Source of the DNA: Siniperca chuatsi
Taxonomy: Eukaryota; Chordata; Actinopteri; Centrarchiformes; Sinipercidae
Assembly (NCBI RefSeq): GCF_020085105.1
Contig: NC_058045.1
Location: 10,309,833-10,373,832 of the forward strand
Direction: 5' to 3'
Length of the DNA stretch: 64,000 nt
A model generated the notes under the pieces. It was not told where the DNA came from and made no database searches. It saw nothing but the letters and a program-made list of their open reading frames with translations. Both the position numbers and the translations under genes were made by a program. Below, in pieces: positions 47,585 through 59,324 of the stretch (position 1 is its first letter; each line of letters opens with the position of its first letter).

Positions 47585-47685
47585 TTGTCCAATCACAATC
47601 GACACCGCTAAGAAAAGTGACCAATCACGATCCATACAGTTGATGAAGTGACCAATCACAATCCACACCGCTGAAACACCCGTGA
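47585..47685 (-). promoter_or_regulatory. Three phased CCAAT boxes upstream of pnpla2
   Basis: CCAATCAC occurs at 47589-47596, 47621-47628 and 47652-47659, spaced 32 and 31 bp. The surrounding units (GTGACCAATCACAATCCACA and variants) are imperfect tandem copies. On the gene strand they read GTGATTGG. NF-Y acts in both orientations, and a spacing near 32 bp is typical of multi-CCAAT promoters. Use as a promoter is inferred from position. Confidence 0.45.
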
Positions 47686-47689
47686 AGTC

Positions 47690-49940
47690 AATGAGCGGGC
47701 ACTTGACTTCGCTCTGAGAGCTGCACGTTTTGTTTTTTTCTATTTTTAAATTTATCTGCCTGTTTGTTTGTGCTCACATTTTTTCTTCATGTCGTCAGAA
47801 ACTAAACTAAACTTTTTCAATCATTAGGAAGAATGTGTATTGATGTCCGACTATGCAATATTGGCTAGACTGACCCACTGTTTACAGACTGATTAAAGCA
47901 AACCTGCAATAGTGCGCACTAATAGGTGTCTGCTCTTGTTTATTTGAAGTGGTAATTTTAGAAAATGATGCTTTCAGTGTTTTTTTCAAGAAAGGGCCTG
48001 AACATTATCTTAGGTCTGAGAAACTTTGTTCCGCGAGAAATAATCGAATCTGTCCTAATAATAAGTATGTACAAATTTGGCTTCTTTGCAACGTCCTTGT
48101 TACAAAATAGTAAACGGTAGTAGAGTTTCACAAGAAATAGTAATGAAATCACAAATCCCTTGCATCTGAAGCACATTTAACAATAACAATGAAATGTTTT
48201 TTTCTGGAACACTTCCTTGAATAAACTATTCACAGAATTAGGCTGCAAATAGTCCATTTTATGTGGGCAGTGATCCAAGTTCTGTTTAGGACATTAGGAA
48301 CACATCCTATTGTGAAAGCACCATCAGCTAGGGCTCATTGTCTTAAAAAAGTATATCCCCACTCTGTCAAGTGTGTATTCATTACTGACAGCCAAAGCTG
48401 GGGAGCCCACTGACCCAGGGCCCCAAAAGTCAGAGGTTCATGGGACTTTGCACCACTAAAGTACAATCTCAAACAATGTGGGTCCTGTATTATTAGCTAC
48501 ACTTTCATATTGTGCTCACATGGTGTATATTCATAACTAAAGTTCCACAAACAAACCTGCTGCCAGGTAGCATTAAACCAGCACAGGAGTAGGTTATTGT
48601 TTGGGTGTCTGGGCGAATAAACTGCAATGCTCCATACTTAATGAGAACTTGGAGGTGACCTGCAGGGTATACTGTACACATGATGCGCAGGGGGAGGTTG
48701 GGTGGGCAGTGGGGGTCAACAGGGGCCTAACAGCATATTTTTCCTCCCGAGGCAACCAAACAGGTTAAGCAGTTCCAGTTGAAACAGTCTGCTGGTATCA
48801 AGAGGGCTAACAACAACAAAAGTCATTTAGGTTACATAAACTAAATAAATTTTAAAAAAGGACCTGCTATTAAATGTCATGTTAAAGTTAACACATTTGT
48901 ATAAACATGTTTTTAAATACAAATTTAGAACAGAAAGGATTTAAATTGTGTTTATACAAGGACTCACATGGATGCACCAGAAGAGAAGTCGTTCTGGCTG
49001 AGCTCCGGGAAAAGTGACTCAGAAGGTGATATGTGACCAGATGATGACCGCTGCACTGGGAGGTTTTCTGAGGAGAATTTTGTTGTTTGTACCCAAATAG
49101 CTCATTGAACCACTGTCTCCCTTTGGCACAGTGATTCAAACAAATTCTTTTCTAACATAAGTAAATGGTTTCCACAACAGAGATGAACTTTTGACACAAT
49201 TTCTTTACCAATATGCTGTGCAGTTTGTACTGATGGGTCATGAATGGGGTATGAGATAAAAACAAGAACCCTTTTTGAAGAAGAATGATACTTTATTCAA
49301 AAATGATATATATAATGAGGAGTAGGTCACTTTAAACTCACTTGAGTACAATTTGCAAAGTAGGTCTTCCACAACTAATCATTTAAAAAAATATATATAA
49401 ATGTATTTTTATCTTAATTTAATCTAAATTTAAATTATGCATTATAAGACCAAAATAAAAAAATACAATATATTTCCTTATTCCGTCTTGAAATGATGAA
49501 TTAATTATTGAATTTTTAAAAGGAATCGCAACATTTTTGAATGAAATTTTTGGTTATTACAATCACTAATGTGTTTCTATCATAATATTTTAAAACAAAT
49601 AAAAGAGAAAGATTTTTTGTGTAGGATGAATTATCTGTTTTAAAATTCAACATTTATCTCATGATAAATAGACACATACTTTAGCGAAAAAAGCACAACA
49701 AGCACTATTACAACTACTGCTCTTGCCCTTATACTGTAAACATTTTAATCGAATATAATTTTAATTAATATAATCGGAATTGTTTACAGCGTGAGCCACT
49801 TGTAAATCATTTATATATTGTTTATTGTATGTGTTTTAGTACCATATGATCAGTTAGGTAGTAGAAGCTAAACAGCGCCGCCCGACGGCCGAGCAGGTAC
49901 TGACAGCGAGTGCACACGTTGACACAACCGTCCCGCCCTG
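47690..49940. other. pnpla2-pidd1 interval
   Basis: AT-rich DNA with no recognised gene. I looked for RPLP2, which lies between PIDD1 and PNPLA2 in human, and saw no trace of it on either strand. No repeat was confidently named here. Confidence 0.45.
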
Positions 49941-50189
49941 AGTCGAAACTTTGGCGGCGCCAGCTTCAAGGCGCTCGGTTTTATATACAGCAACAACCGG
50001 AGAGGCGGGTCTTCTTACTTTTAACCCTATACAGATGTTAGACTCCTCCCGTCGCCCCTCGGTGGACGACGTACAGGAAAACGAACGAGCAACTGTGGTG
50101 CAAAGCCTTTTCTTTAAAAACATTATCGGACATAAGGAAGTCAGTAAGCTGAGTGGGATCGAGAGAGGGCGGATTGGAGAAACAGGTTA
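49941..50189 (+). other. pidd1: Candidate pidd1 first exon and promoter
   Basis: GC- and CpG-rich block 0.4-0.65 kb upstream of the pidd1 start codon, ending in a donor (GAAACAG then GTTAAC) at 50188/50189. A matching acceptor (TTAGCTAGCAG) lies at about 50578. An open frame across it (49951-50190) is probably incidental. I looked for a p53 half-site pair (RRRCWWGYYY) at 49.8-50.6 kb and found no good one; the closest was AAACATGTAA near 50415. Confidence 0.4.
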
Positions 50190-50602
50190 ACCCAGAGGCT
50201 AATATCACACATTATTTAGTAAATGACACTTTAGTTAGTAAGTAACATTAGAAACGGAACATAAAGGTCACCAGCGTAGCCACAGAGGCCATCAGATATG
50301 GGGTTTTTAAGCTAACATTCACGTAAATATGGTGAGGCTTCAACGTAGCTGTGGCTAGCTAACATCAACGTTACTGTAACGTTAACTGTTAACTTACACC
50401 AACTTCACTCAGCAAACATGTAAAGTATTCCTCGTCGCTTTTCATGGCAGTCCTTTAGCTCTATCTGGCTTTAATGACAATGAACGTGTCCAATCGTGTG
50501 ATGAGTAACGTTACAGACACATGCAGAAAGAAAACCTCGGACCAGTGTTGGACTGGCAGGCAACTGTTAGCTAGCAGTCTAGTGTTATGAACAGTGGCTT
50601 CA

Positions 50603-53600
50603 ATGGAGAGAAGCAGCGGGGAGGGGGCAGCTCCTGATGAAGAGGACGGAGACCAGGCAGCCGGTTGGATTATGAAGCCAGGCAGGTCGGAGGCTGAAGA
50701 AGTGGAAGTGACACCTGCATGTAACCCATCAAGGACAACATCCAAAGGTGGAGTACCAGACCCTTCTACGGACATTTTGGCTCCGAGGCTCTGGAGAGGT
50801 CTTGTGCACCAGGATCAGGAGAAATCAGAGACTGGACCAACGGTATCAAGTGGTGTGATGTCTGATGGTCAAACAGAAGAGAGGGAGGCTCCCTCTGTGT
50901 CTCCTTCCAGCCTCATGGACACCTGTGGTCCTTCCATATCAAGCCTTTCCTCCTCTTACTCCTCCACGCATCATCATGCCAATTTTTCTTCATCCTCATC
51001 TTCCTCTTCCTCTGTCTTGTCTCTGACTCCACCCTTGCCTCCCTCTGTGGAGCTCCCAGCAGTGTTGACTGATACAAGGCTGACCCTGGATGTGTACCTG
51101 GGAGGAACAGCTGCACTGCCGCTGCTTTGGGGGTCCATCCCAGGGCAGCTGAGGGGCCTCCAGTACCTGAGACTGGGCTCTGAGGATAAATCAGGCCTGG
51201 ATGGTGCACTGGATGTCCTACCCCATCTGACAGAGCTGCGCTCACTGGCTATTCGGGGTACTTTTTGGATTAATGTGTTATAATGTGGTATCAGCTGCTT
51301 GTCAGCATAGATGGTCACAATTCACATTGTTTCATTGTATTTTTTGGCAAAATGTTGACATACAAAAGTAGATACAGTAAATACTGTGTTAATACATTAT
51401 AATCTCATCTCAGTCATTCTCTGTCTTTTTCCTTGCTTTGCTCCAATCTTTCTGCTTCTAACTGCACTTTTCTCTCTAATTCAAGGACACTGTTTTTATG
51501 ACTCGCAAGGTGACCCGCTGCCTGGCCTCCTCACCACTTTGCCCACATCTGTTTCCTCCCTTTCTCATCTGGTGCACCTGGATCTCTCCTTCAACCAGCT
51601 CTCCTGTCTGCCATCCTGCCTTCTCAGCTTGCCTGTGCTGTCCTCTTTGCTCCTCTGTCACAACCACCTCTCAGCTTTGCATCCTGATATAGGCCAGCTG
51701 TGCTCCCTCACCTACCTCTCCCTCCTGGGGAACGAGCTGGTCTCTCTTCCCCCGAGTCTGGGTCAGCTGAAAGCACTACAGACACTGGATATTTCACATA
51801 ACCTCCTTCAGCAACTACCTGATGAAATTGGTTCTCTGGAGGAGCTTGTTAAGCTGGAATTGTCCCACAACAAGCTGAAGCAGCTACCAGAGAGCATGGG
51901 TAAGGGTGTGATTGTGAGTGGATGTGTTAGTGTAAGACCATTACAGTAATTAACTGGAATTCTCATTTTGTTTCATGTGAGTTAAATTCATGAATGCCGC
52001 AATAAAAATAAAAAAACCCTCATCATCTTTGTTGCCCAGGCTCTCTCCTCTCCCTCAGGGAGCTTGTCATCTACAGCAATGACCTCCGCCTGATCCCACA
52101 TTGTCTGAACAACCTGCCTCGGCTGAAAATAGATGTGCGTGACAATCCTTTGGGACAACCAACAACCCCTCCTCCTCTCCCTCCTACACCTGGTGAGCAG
52201 AGAAAAAAGGGCTTCAAATCGATTAGTGCTTCAATCTTTTTGACTGTATTGTCATTAGATACAGTATTTACGTTGGCTGTCAGCATATTCACTCTGCTGC
52301 ATCACTGTTTTCTTACAAGATCAAGCAGAAACAAAAATTCCAGAGTTGCACCTCGGATTTAATCAGCACAGGTACAGTGTCACTCTCAGCACCGAAACAT
52401 TTTCTCGATTAAGGCGTTTCTGACTAGATTAAGATTAAAGATGCTCCTTTTGCTCCTTAGTTTCTGTATTTCGTCTGCTGGGTGTCATGTGTTTCTCCCA
52501 GGGGGGGCTGAGCTGCTGTTCCCCCCGGGGTGCCTGCTGACAACCACAAGACTGGAGTGGGTTGAGAGAAGGCCAGAAAGGAAGTGGGTATGGCTGGAGG
52601 AGCATGACATCTTACTGAGTCGTCCACTGGAACTTCGTCCTCATGGAATTACATTTCTAAAGGTATAAAAAAAGGTTTTATTGAATTTAATTACCACACC
52701 TGTTACAGGGACACTCCACCGATTTTACACATGGAGATCAGTTTACTCGTCATGTTTGGTACTACTCTGGGAAAAACAGTTGCATAATGTTGTCACTGGC
52801 TCCAGAAGCACTTTGGCAAGTCTGAAAAAATAACCCTGATGAAGTCTAAGTGATGTCATCTCAGCTCGGGCTTAGAGACAAATCTATAACAGAGAGTCTG
52901 CATTACATACATGTACTGAAGGTGTGGCGTTTAAGAGACATGGGCATTTACCATTTACCAACCCTAAACCTAGGGAGGATCTAGTAGGAAATGCTATCAA
53001 GTTGCCTTATGGGAAATGTAGGATCCAGTGTTTTTGGAACTTGATCCAACAGGGACTAAAAGTAAGGATATCTCGGCCTCTGCTGCACAGATTTTGATCA
53101 TTCATTTTTAAATCTGTCTCTCAGAAGTCCCTCAATTTTATGGAAGTTCAATACCGAATTGCTGGGCTACTTCTTTAAATTAGTATTGTGTAGACGTTTG
53201 TGAAAATATACAGAATCTTGGACGTTATGTGTCTTGATCCTCGTAGGTTATTCTTGTTCCATCTTATGACTGTGTTCTTTCCTGCACTTGCATGACATAA
53301 ATATACTTCAACTTTGAAATCGTTACAGCCTGTGGAGGTGTGTGTGCCATATCGTCGGACAAAAAGAAGGGAGGTGGTGGTGCAGAGGTTTGACGGACAG
53401 TCATGGAGCACTCTGCCCACTGTTCTGAGGAGAGGAAGCGAGAGCCATAGCAGTCACCCTGGTGGACGTCCAGCCAGGGTAAAGTACAAAACGTTATACT
53501 TACAGTTGTATTTAAGCTTTTTTTTTCTTGGTTGTACAAATTATGATATTAGTGTTGAAAAAAATGACCTCTTGATGCACCTGTAGCTGGCCTGCTGCGC

Positions 53601-56600
53601 AGTGAGCCAGTTCTCCTGGTTTATGGCAGTGTCCCGTCCAGTAAAGGACAGTTGCTCTGTTACACCAGCTGGAGCCCTGCTGGTGTCCAGCTCTGACCCT
53701 GGAATTAAGCTCCACTTCCCTCCAGACTCTACCGTGCAGATCCGCACTATAACTTTACAGGTAGCACTACAGTATATGGAAGTTTATATCAGTTTGTCAT
53801 TGTGGTATCTGTGGTTTGCAAGGCCTTAGTATGTCTCTCTTTCTGTAGGTGCTGCAGGTGTCTGTGTCAGAGGTACAGTCACTGTGTGGTGATCCTCAGG
53901 CCAGCGTTAGCCCTCTCCTCTGCCTCTCCCAGACTCCCAGCATACACTTCCTGCAGCCTATCAAAGTTCAGGTCCCTCTGCCATCTGGAGTCACAGGTAC
54001 AATATGCCATATACCTTCATACATGTTTATAACAGAATGTATTAGCATGTATTAACATTGTCTGGTGCTTCTGCAGGCCATACAGTTGATATGTCCTGTT
54101 TGCATCTGCTACATGGTGACCCCACTGCCCAAACCTGGACTGACATTACATCACAAGTGTCTCTCTACGTCACCCATTTGTATGCCATTTTCTATGTTAC
54201 ACATTTCTCCTGGTAAGTTTTTATAATATATTCTCATAATGTACGTTTGATTTATATATTTACATTGTATTAATACAGCTTTGTGTGCACCATCACAGGT
54301 ACTGGCTGTGGTACACCACTCAGCGCTGTGTTAGTGGGGTGGTCAGGAAGGTCTATCAAAGGCTAAAACAGTTTAAAGTCCAGTTCCTCGTCCTCCAGCG
54401 GAAGACTGATCCCTCACAAGTAATGCTACAGTGTTTACCTTCTAACAAGGTTTGTAATTGTCCTCTCTGTGCTGTAACTGTGTTTAATAGAACCACTTAC
54501 ACCAAGGACTGTCTGTATATCAGCCCTCTTCTCTCAGCCTCTGTGTGTGGTGTCTCAGCTTTGGCAATATGTAAGTCAAACGGATTTCATCAAAGGTGTG
54601 AATGCCATCGTAACATTTATGCATAAATGCTAAACAGTGATTGTGATGCTTCCTGCCCAGGTGGACGGCAGAGTGCAGTCTCTGTCGGAGCAATATGAAG
54701 GACCGCAGCCTTCAGACCTTTGTGATCTGCTGGAAGGAGAGCAGTTCTTCGCCGGCTTTGAGAGGGGCTTAGATATTAGCACAGGTCTGAAGTCCTATTT
54801 GAGGCTCTATCTTAAATAAATATTTTTTTCTCCTGCTCCCTTTCCTTCCAAGGTCTCGTGATGTGCTGTTGTGTAGTAATTGTCCTGAAACAGCTATTTG
54901 TAAGAAGTTATTTTCCTGTTTTCTCCAGAGAGACCAGACTGTATGGAGGGAAGGCTGTGTTTTGTGTTTTACTCCAGCCTGAAGAATCTGAAGGAAGTGT
55001 ACATCCGTCCAGCTTCGGGTCAGAAGGGGCCAGTGAGGGGACAAGTAAGACAGACGTCATATTCAACAGACAAGAAAGTGCAGTGACTGGAAATAATGAT
55101 TTCTGCTGTGTTTTTTGTTTGTATACAAATAATTTTGCCTGACAACCATCACATTTTAAAGTTTTCTTCAGTATCTAAGTAATCCAGTGATGGTTGTCTG
55201 TACATCCGTGGGTACATTGCTAACAGCTAATTTGGCATACTTTTAATGGTGACAATTTGTGACATTACAACAGCCAATTTGATGTTTTCAGGGGGTCTTG
55301 CTCTCCTGATGGCTTTAATTTTTTCTGTCGTCATAGTGGTACCTATCCCGAATAGGCCTATATGTTAAAGAAAGGACCAGCCCACAGAAAAAACTCTTTT
55401 ACTTTAAAATACAAGGATGTTGTTCTATACGCAATTTTATGTTACAGGAGGACCAGCGAGTTCACTGAAAAACAGTAGGTAATAGCAGCTGTAATTTTTA
55501 CTGGAGTGGGGGTGAAAAACTACCCACATACGCACTCTGGCCGGGATTCTCTGCACCCTGGGTTCGAATCCAGGCCACGGCCCTTTGCTGCATGTCATCC
55601 CCCCCCCCCTTTCTATCTATCTGCAGCTACTGCACTATTATATAAAGGCAAAAAAAATAAAATTAAAAATTAAATCACCCCACCTCCTCTAGAGAAAAAA
55701 TATCCATTCCGAATGGGGCTTTAACCAGACAGTAGAAACCAGCGAAGCCCCTGTACACTGTAATATAATCCAAACCGATCCTGTATGTGAAACTTGTGGT
55801 GATTGAATTCCATGGTACATTTTGAGGCTGTTTTTTAGGCTTTACGGGGTGTTTTTGGATTAGTTTGCATTATATAGTAAGGTGTTTAAAGAGTTAAATA
55901 TTAGAAACACCTTTCAACATAATCCATCAAACCCGAAAACTACAGCCTCAAAATGTACCAAGGAAACACAAACAACTAAAGTTTTGGTCTCTAATAAAAC
56001 AAATATTAGCAGAACATTTTATGTAATGTAATAAATATTTGGTAGTATTTATTGTATTGCATTGTACATTATTACATTGTATGGATGTTTCTGCCTTTGT
56101 GGTCACACAATGTAAAGCGTACCAGTTCACCATGCCCGTTAGTGCTGGTGCCGGTTGTTATTTTGTCCCATGAATCAGTCTGTAAGCATTGTTTGGACAA
56201 CACATTGAAAATATGTTTTGTACCTCTGTTACAGGTGTCCTTTTATAGAGGGGAGATTCCAAACAATCTGCCAGAGGAACTGGCGAGAAAGAGGAAAGGA
56301 CATGACAGCCAGTGGCTTGCAACTTTACCGCTAAAACTTCCTGTCAGTTGAATACATATGATAAAATAGATGTTTGTATTTCTGGAAAGTATATGAATTA
56401 GTATAAACCTGTTGTGCATTTTGTCTTAAAATATTGGATGGTATTCTTATAATATTAGAATATGCGTATATTGGTTAGAAATAGAAATAAGACAAAATAT
56501 GTACATACATATGTACCTACAAATAACGTCAAAGCCTAAGGGAAAAACACCACATATTATCTCCTCTCTTTTTTGTCATAGGCTCTAAACTCAGAAAATA

Positions 56601-58180
56601 ATTTCATCATGGAGGAGCTCCAGCATCCTCCTCTGAACCTGGGTGACCCTGAGAGCGGCTACCTGACAGAAGCCAACCTGCTGTCCATCTCTCTTCAGAT
56701 AGGACAGGACTGGCGTGTTATTGGCATCAATCTTGGCTTAAGCTACCAGGAGTTGGACCGCATCCAGTACAAGTACAGGTAGAAATGACGAACTGTATCA
56801 TGTTCAGCCAAATTTCCTTGACTGAACTCACCAGTATTGGTAATTCACAGGTCGTGATAATTGTTTTTACAAGCTACCATATTCTTCTGTGATTTTGAGA
56901 TCTAAATTCAGTGCAGTTATGTTTATTTTAATGCCAAAGACACCACACTGCCAAAATGTAACACTACAAATTCAACCGGACAGATTTGGTTAAACTTGGA
57001 TATCTTGACTAGAATTGAAAGTAAAGTGGGTGTTTGAACAATTCTTGTCTGTACAACATGACCTTTTACAGAGTTTAAGAAGTTAGGTACACATTCATAT
57101 GAAAGCAGAGCTCAATTATAATGGGAAAATAAAAATAAACCTATTACAGAAAAGAGATTTTGAGAAAAATGTACACTGCATGAGTGAATGATGTAACCAG
57201 TGCGTGCACACGTGTGTGTTAGCACAGCCAAAGCCTCTAAGGGAGCAAGATGGAGTGAGATGTAATGTGACTGAAGGAAACCCGCAGTGGGAGAGAAATG
57301 GTAGAGAATTTTGATTGTTTTAATCTGCACTGTCGGCCATCACTAAGCCATCTGGGACACTGCAGGAGATTACACACAGACTGATGCTCATCTGTCCCTC
57401 CCCCTACGCCTCATGCCCAGAAAACCTGACATGATGCATCATGGAGGTGGAAGAAATACGCATTATGTAAAATCATACATACATGTTGTGTAGATGGTTT
57501 CCTTTATTTTTTATATAGGAATTCATTAACATGTAATTTTAATGATTTGTGTATTTGATGGAAGTTGTCCAATAAATGTTTTCCTTTGGAAACAGGTGGT
57601 TCATAGCCTAAATCTCTAAGATTTGAAGAACAAATATCTATAATTTATACATGGTCTATTTTCCAACTGCATGGATAATCTAATACTACACATGAAGAGG
57701 CTGCATTAGCACATTTCATATAGTATGTTTATTAATGTACAGTATCTAGAAAATGATTTAATCCTATGTACATACAGTACTGCTCATGGCTATAGCTGTT
57801 TTTTTTTTAAATGGTTCTTGGGAGAATATAATCTTGCAGTGATGTGAACAGTTAATATTTTAAATCAAAATATATACTTCAATCCTTTGGTAGGTCACTG
57901 TAGCCGATGTAAAATTTCTTGTACATGTTCTGCTCTCCTCACCAGGGACAACCTGGGAGACTTGGTGCTGGACATGCTGTTCCTCTGGGCCCGTGGACAG
58001 AGGAACGCAGGACCAGGAGCAGTGTCGAGGCTGGTGGCCGCTATGATAGAGAGCAGCCGGAGAGACCTGGCAGATGAGATTGAGGACATTGTCAGTATAG
58101 GAAGGAGAAAGTACTCTGAGTCACTGAGGAGAGTGGGCCTGGAAGCAGAGTGCTCCTCCCTCAGTGAAACCCAGCAGTAG
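50603..58180 (+). CDS. pidd1: p53-induced death domain protein 1 (PIDD1)
   Basis: PIDD1 is the scaffold of the PIDDosome, which activates caspase-2 through RAIDD, and also signals DNA damage to NF-kB. Fifteen exons fit in frame: 50603-51257, 51486-51899, 52040-52192, 52320-52371, 52461-52662, 53329-53478, 53587-53760, 53849-53996, 54077-54212, 54299-54449, 54661-54784, 54929-55044, 56235-56342, 56582-56778, 57946-58180. They give 1004 residues; human has 910, the extra length being a Ser-rich N-terminus. Leucine-rich repeats (LVHLDLSFNQLSCLP and following) are in exons 2-3, two ZU5 domains and a UPA domain in exons 5-13, and the death domain in exons 14-15 (LGLSYQELDRIQYKYR, ending with GRRKYSESLRRVGL). 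The second self-cleavage motif HFSW is present (H692-S694). The first reads QFSW (Q550-S552). Confidence 0.96.
52705..53170. repeat. Dispersed teleost repeat in a pidd1 intron
   Basis: CACTCCACCGATTTTACACA, AAATAACCCTGATGAAGTC and related blocks fill the intron between exons 5 and 6. A fragment with CAAAGTCTGGGAAATAACCC is near 20170. I recognise the family from fish introns but cannot name it. Confidence 0.5.
55535..55650 (+). mobile_element. tRNA-derived SINE with intact B-box
   Basis: GGTTCGAATCC at 55561-55571 is an exact tRNA B-box. GCCCTTTGCTGCATGTCATC follows, then a C-rich part and ATATAAAGGCAAAAAAA. It is the same family as 19704-19874. It lies in the pidd1 intron between exons 12 and 13 (55045-56234). 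Confidence 0.65.
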
Positions 58181-58499
58181 ATAAACCCACGCTGGGTGCA
58201 GATGGCTGACTTACACTTGAGTAACCTGTTTGTTTACAATGTGCCCCCATCATCTCATCCTGCTGTTTAAACAACTGTCCTGGAGTACAAAAAAAAAAAT
58301 CTCTCTTAACACAATCATGATAGCCAGCTGGCGGCACCTTTCAAAATACCTACAGAAGACAGGTGAAATGGATGAACTGCATGAAGATGATGGCCTGTGG
58401 CTTGTTTTTTCCACTTTGTAAAAGATGTCTGAGTATGCAAGACAAAACTATGAAAGCCCATTCCTGCCAGGAAGCGGAAAGAAATGATGACAAGTTATA

Positions 58500-58665
58500 T
58501 ATGATAAAAATAAAAATACTCATGCTAAGTCAAAATGATGAGATACTCACATTTTTGTCATAATTTTGATTTACTACCTCATCATTGTGAATTACAGCAG
58601 TATCTCATATTTGACTCAGTATCACATTGTTCTGACTTACCGTGAGTATTTTCATCAACTTTTCA
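58500..58665. repeat. Degenerate AT-rich repeat in the pidd1 3'UTR region
   Basis: Repeated units of the form AAAATGATGAGATACTCAC, TACCTCATCATTGTGAATTA and GTATCTCATATTTGACTCAG, loosely palindromic. Such (TCATAATTTTGACTTA)-like arrays are common in fish. Confidence 0.5.
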
Positions 58666-59133
58666 TGTTTTATTTCCATAGAAGTGACCTTATTACCTGT
58701 TTAGGACAGCGTTAAGAGGCAGAGCAAACACTGGGAGCTGTTGGACTTTAGAGGCCTGGATCACTGAAAGTGCAAGAGGAGGCCATTTTTATGGATGATT
58801 GTGTGTGCCTTTGATCACCTAGAAACCAGCCTAGCAGCAGCACAATCACTGACATATCAGGGCATCAGCTAGATTGTTTAAATTTATGTATGATATTTCT
58901 AGTAAAATTGATATAATGAAAATGTGTCAGCTATTTTTTGAAACTTTCTGCTGAGAGTCCTGTAGTGAGTTATTGGTTGTTCTAGACAAGATTATTGCTG
59001 CATGCTGCCCCTCATCCCTTACAGTTCAACTGTGGCCATTTTTCTATTTTGGTGTTCAAGGTCATCTGGTTGAGATGAATCGTCACGATGACGCCGGCCC
59101 CCATCCCCCACCCCTACACCTAGCTATACTGCA

Positions 59134-59139
59134 AATAAA
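59134..59139 (+). terminator. Candidate pidd1 polyadenylation signal
   Basis: AATAAA about 950 bases after the pidd1 TAG. It lies less than 200 bases before the next candidate exon, so the intergenic gap would be very short. Confidence 0.4.
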
Positions 59140-59199
59140 AAATGTGTCTGTACTTCTACTATATACCACTAGAGGAGGCTTTTAAAATCCCTTTTCAGT

Positions 59200-59324
59200 T
59201 TTTTTTATTCGAGTCCTTCTCCATCGCCAGCGAGGCTGCTCCCCCCTCCTTCCCTGCCTGCCTGCCTGCTTTCTCTCCCACCTCCTCTACCTCCCTCCGC
59301 TGGACTCAAGTGCTAGTAACACCG
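59200..59324 (+). other. Candidate noncoding first exon of a downstream gene
   Basis: A pyrimidine-rich, CpG-bearing block (CCATCGCCAGCGAGGCTGC, then CTGCCTGCCTGCCTGC) ends at a strong donor, AACACCG then GTAGGT, at 59324/59325. CpGs continue to about 60.1 kb. No coding exon follows within the window. Human PIDD1 is followed on the same strand by SLC25A22, so this might be its leader exon; that is inference from gene order only. Confidence 0.3.

Noticed and set aside
49854-50190. Frames on both strands upstream of pidd1
   Set aside because: CpG-rich promoter and leader DNA tends to be stop-poor; the peptides resemble nothing known.
50913-51318. Minus-strand frames of 110-114 codons
   Set aside because: Antisense shadows of pidd1 exon 1.
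51885-51949. Read-through extension of pidd1 exon 2 as a short LRR isoform
   Set aside because: The donor after GAGAGCATGG is strong and the next exon continues the LRR frame; the extension ends in unrelated residues.
55535-55650. Possible tRNA gene from an exact B-box
   Set aside because: No cloverleaf around it; the same sequence with a SINE tail occurs at 19.7 kb.
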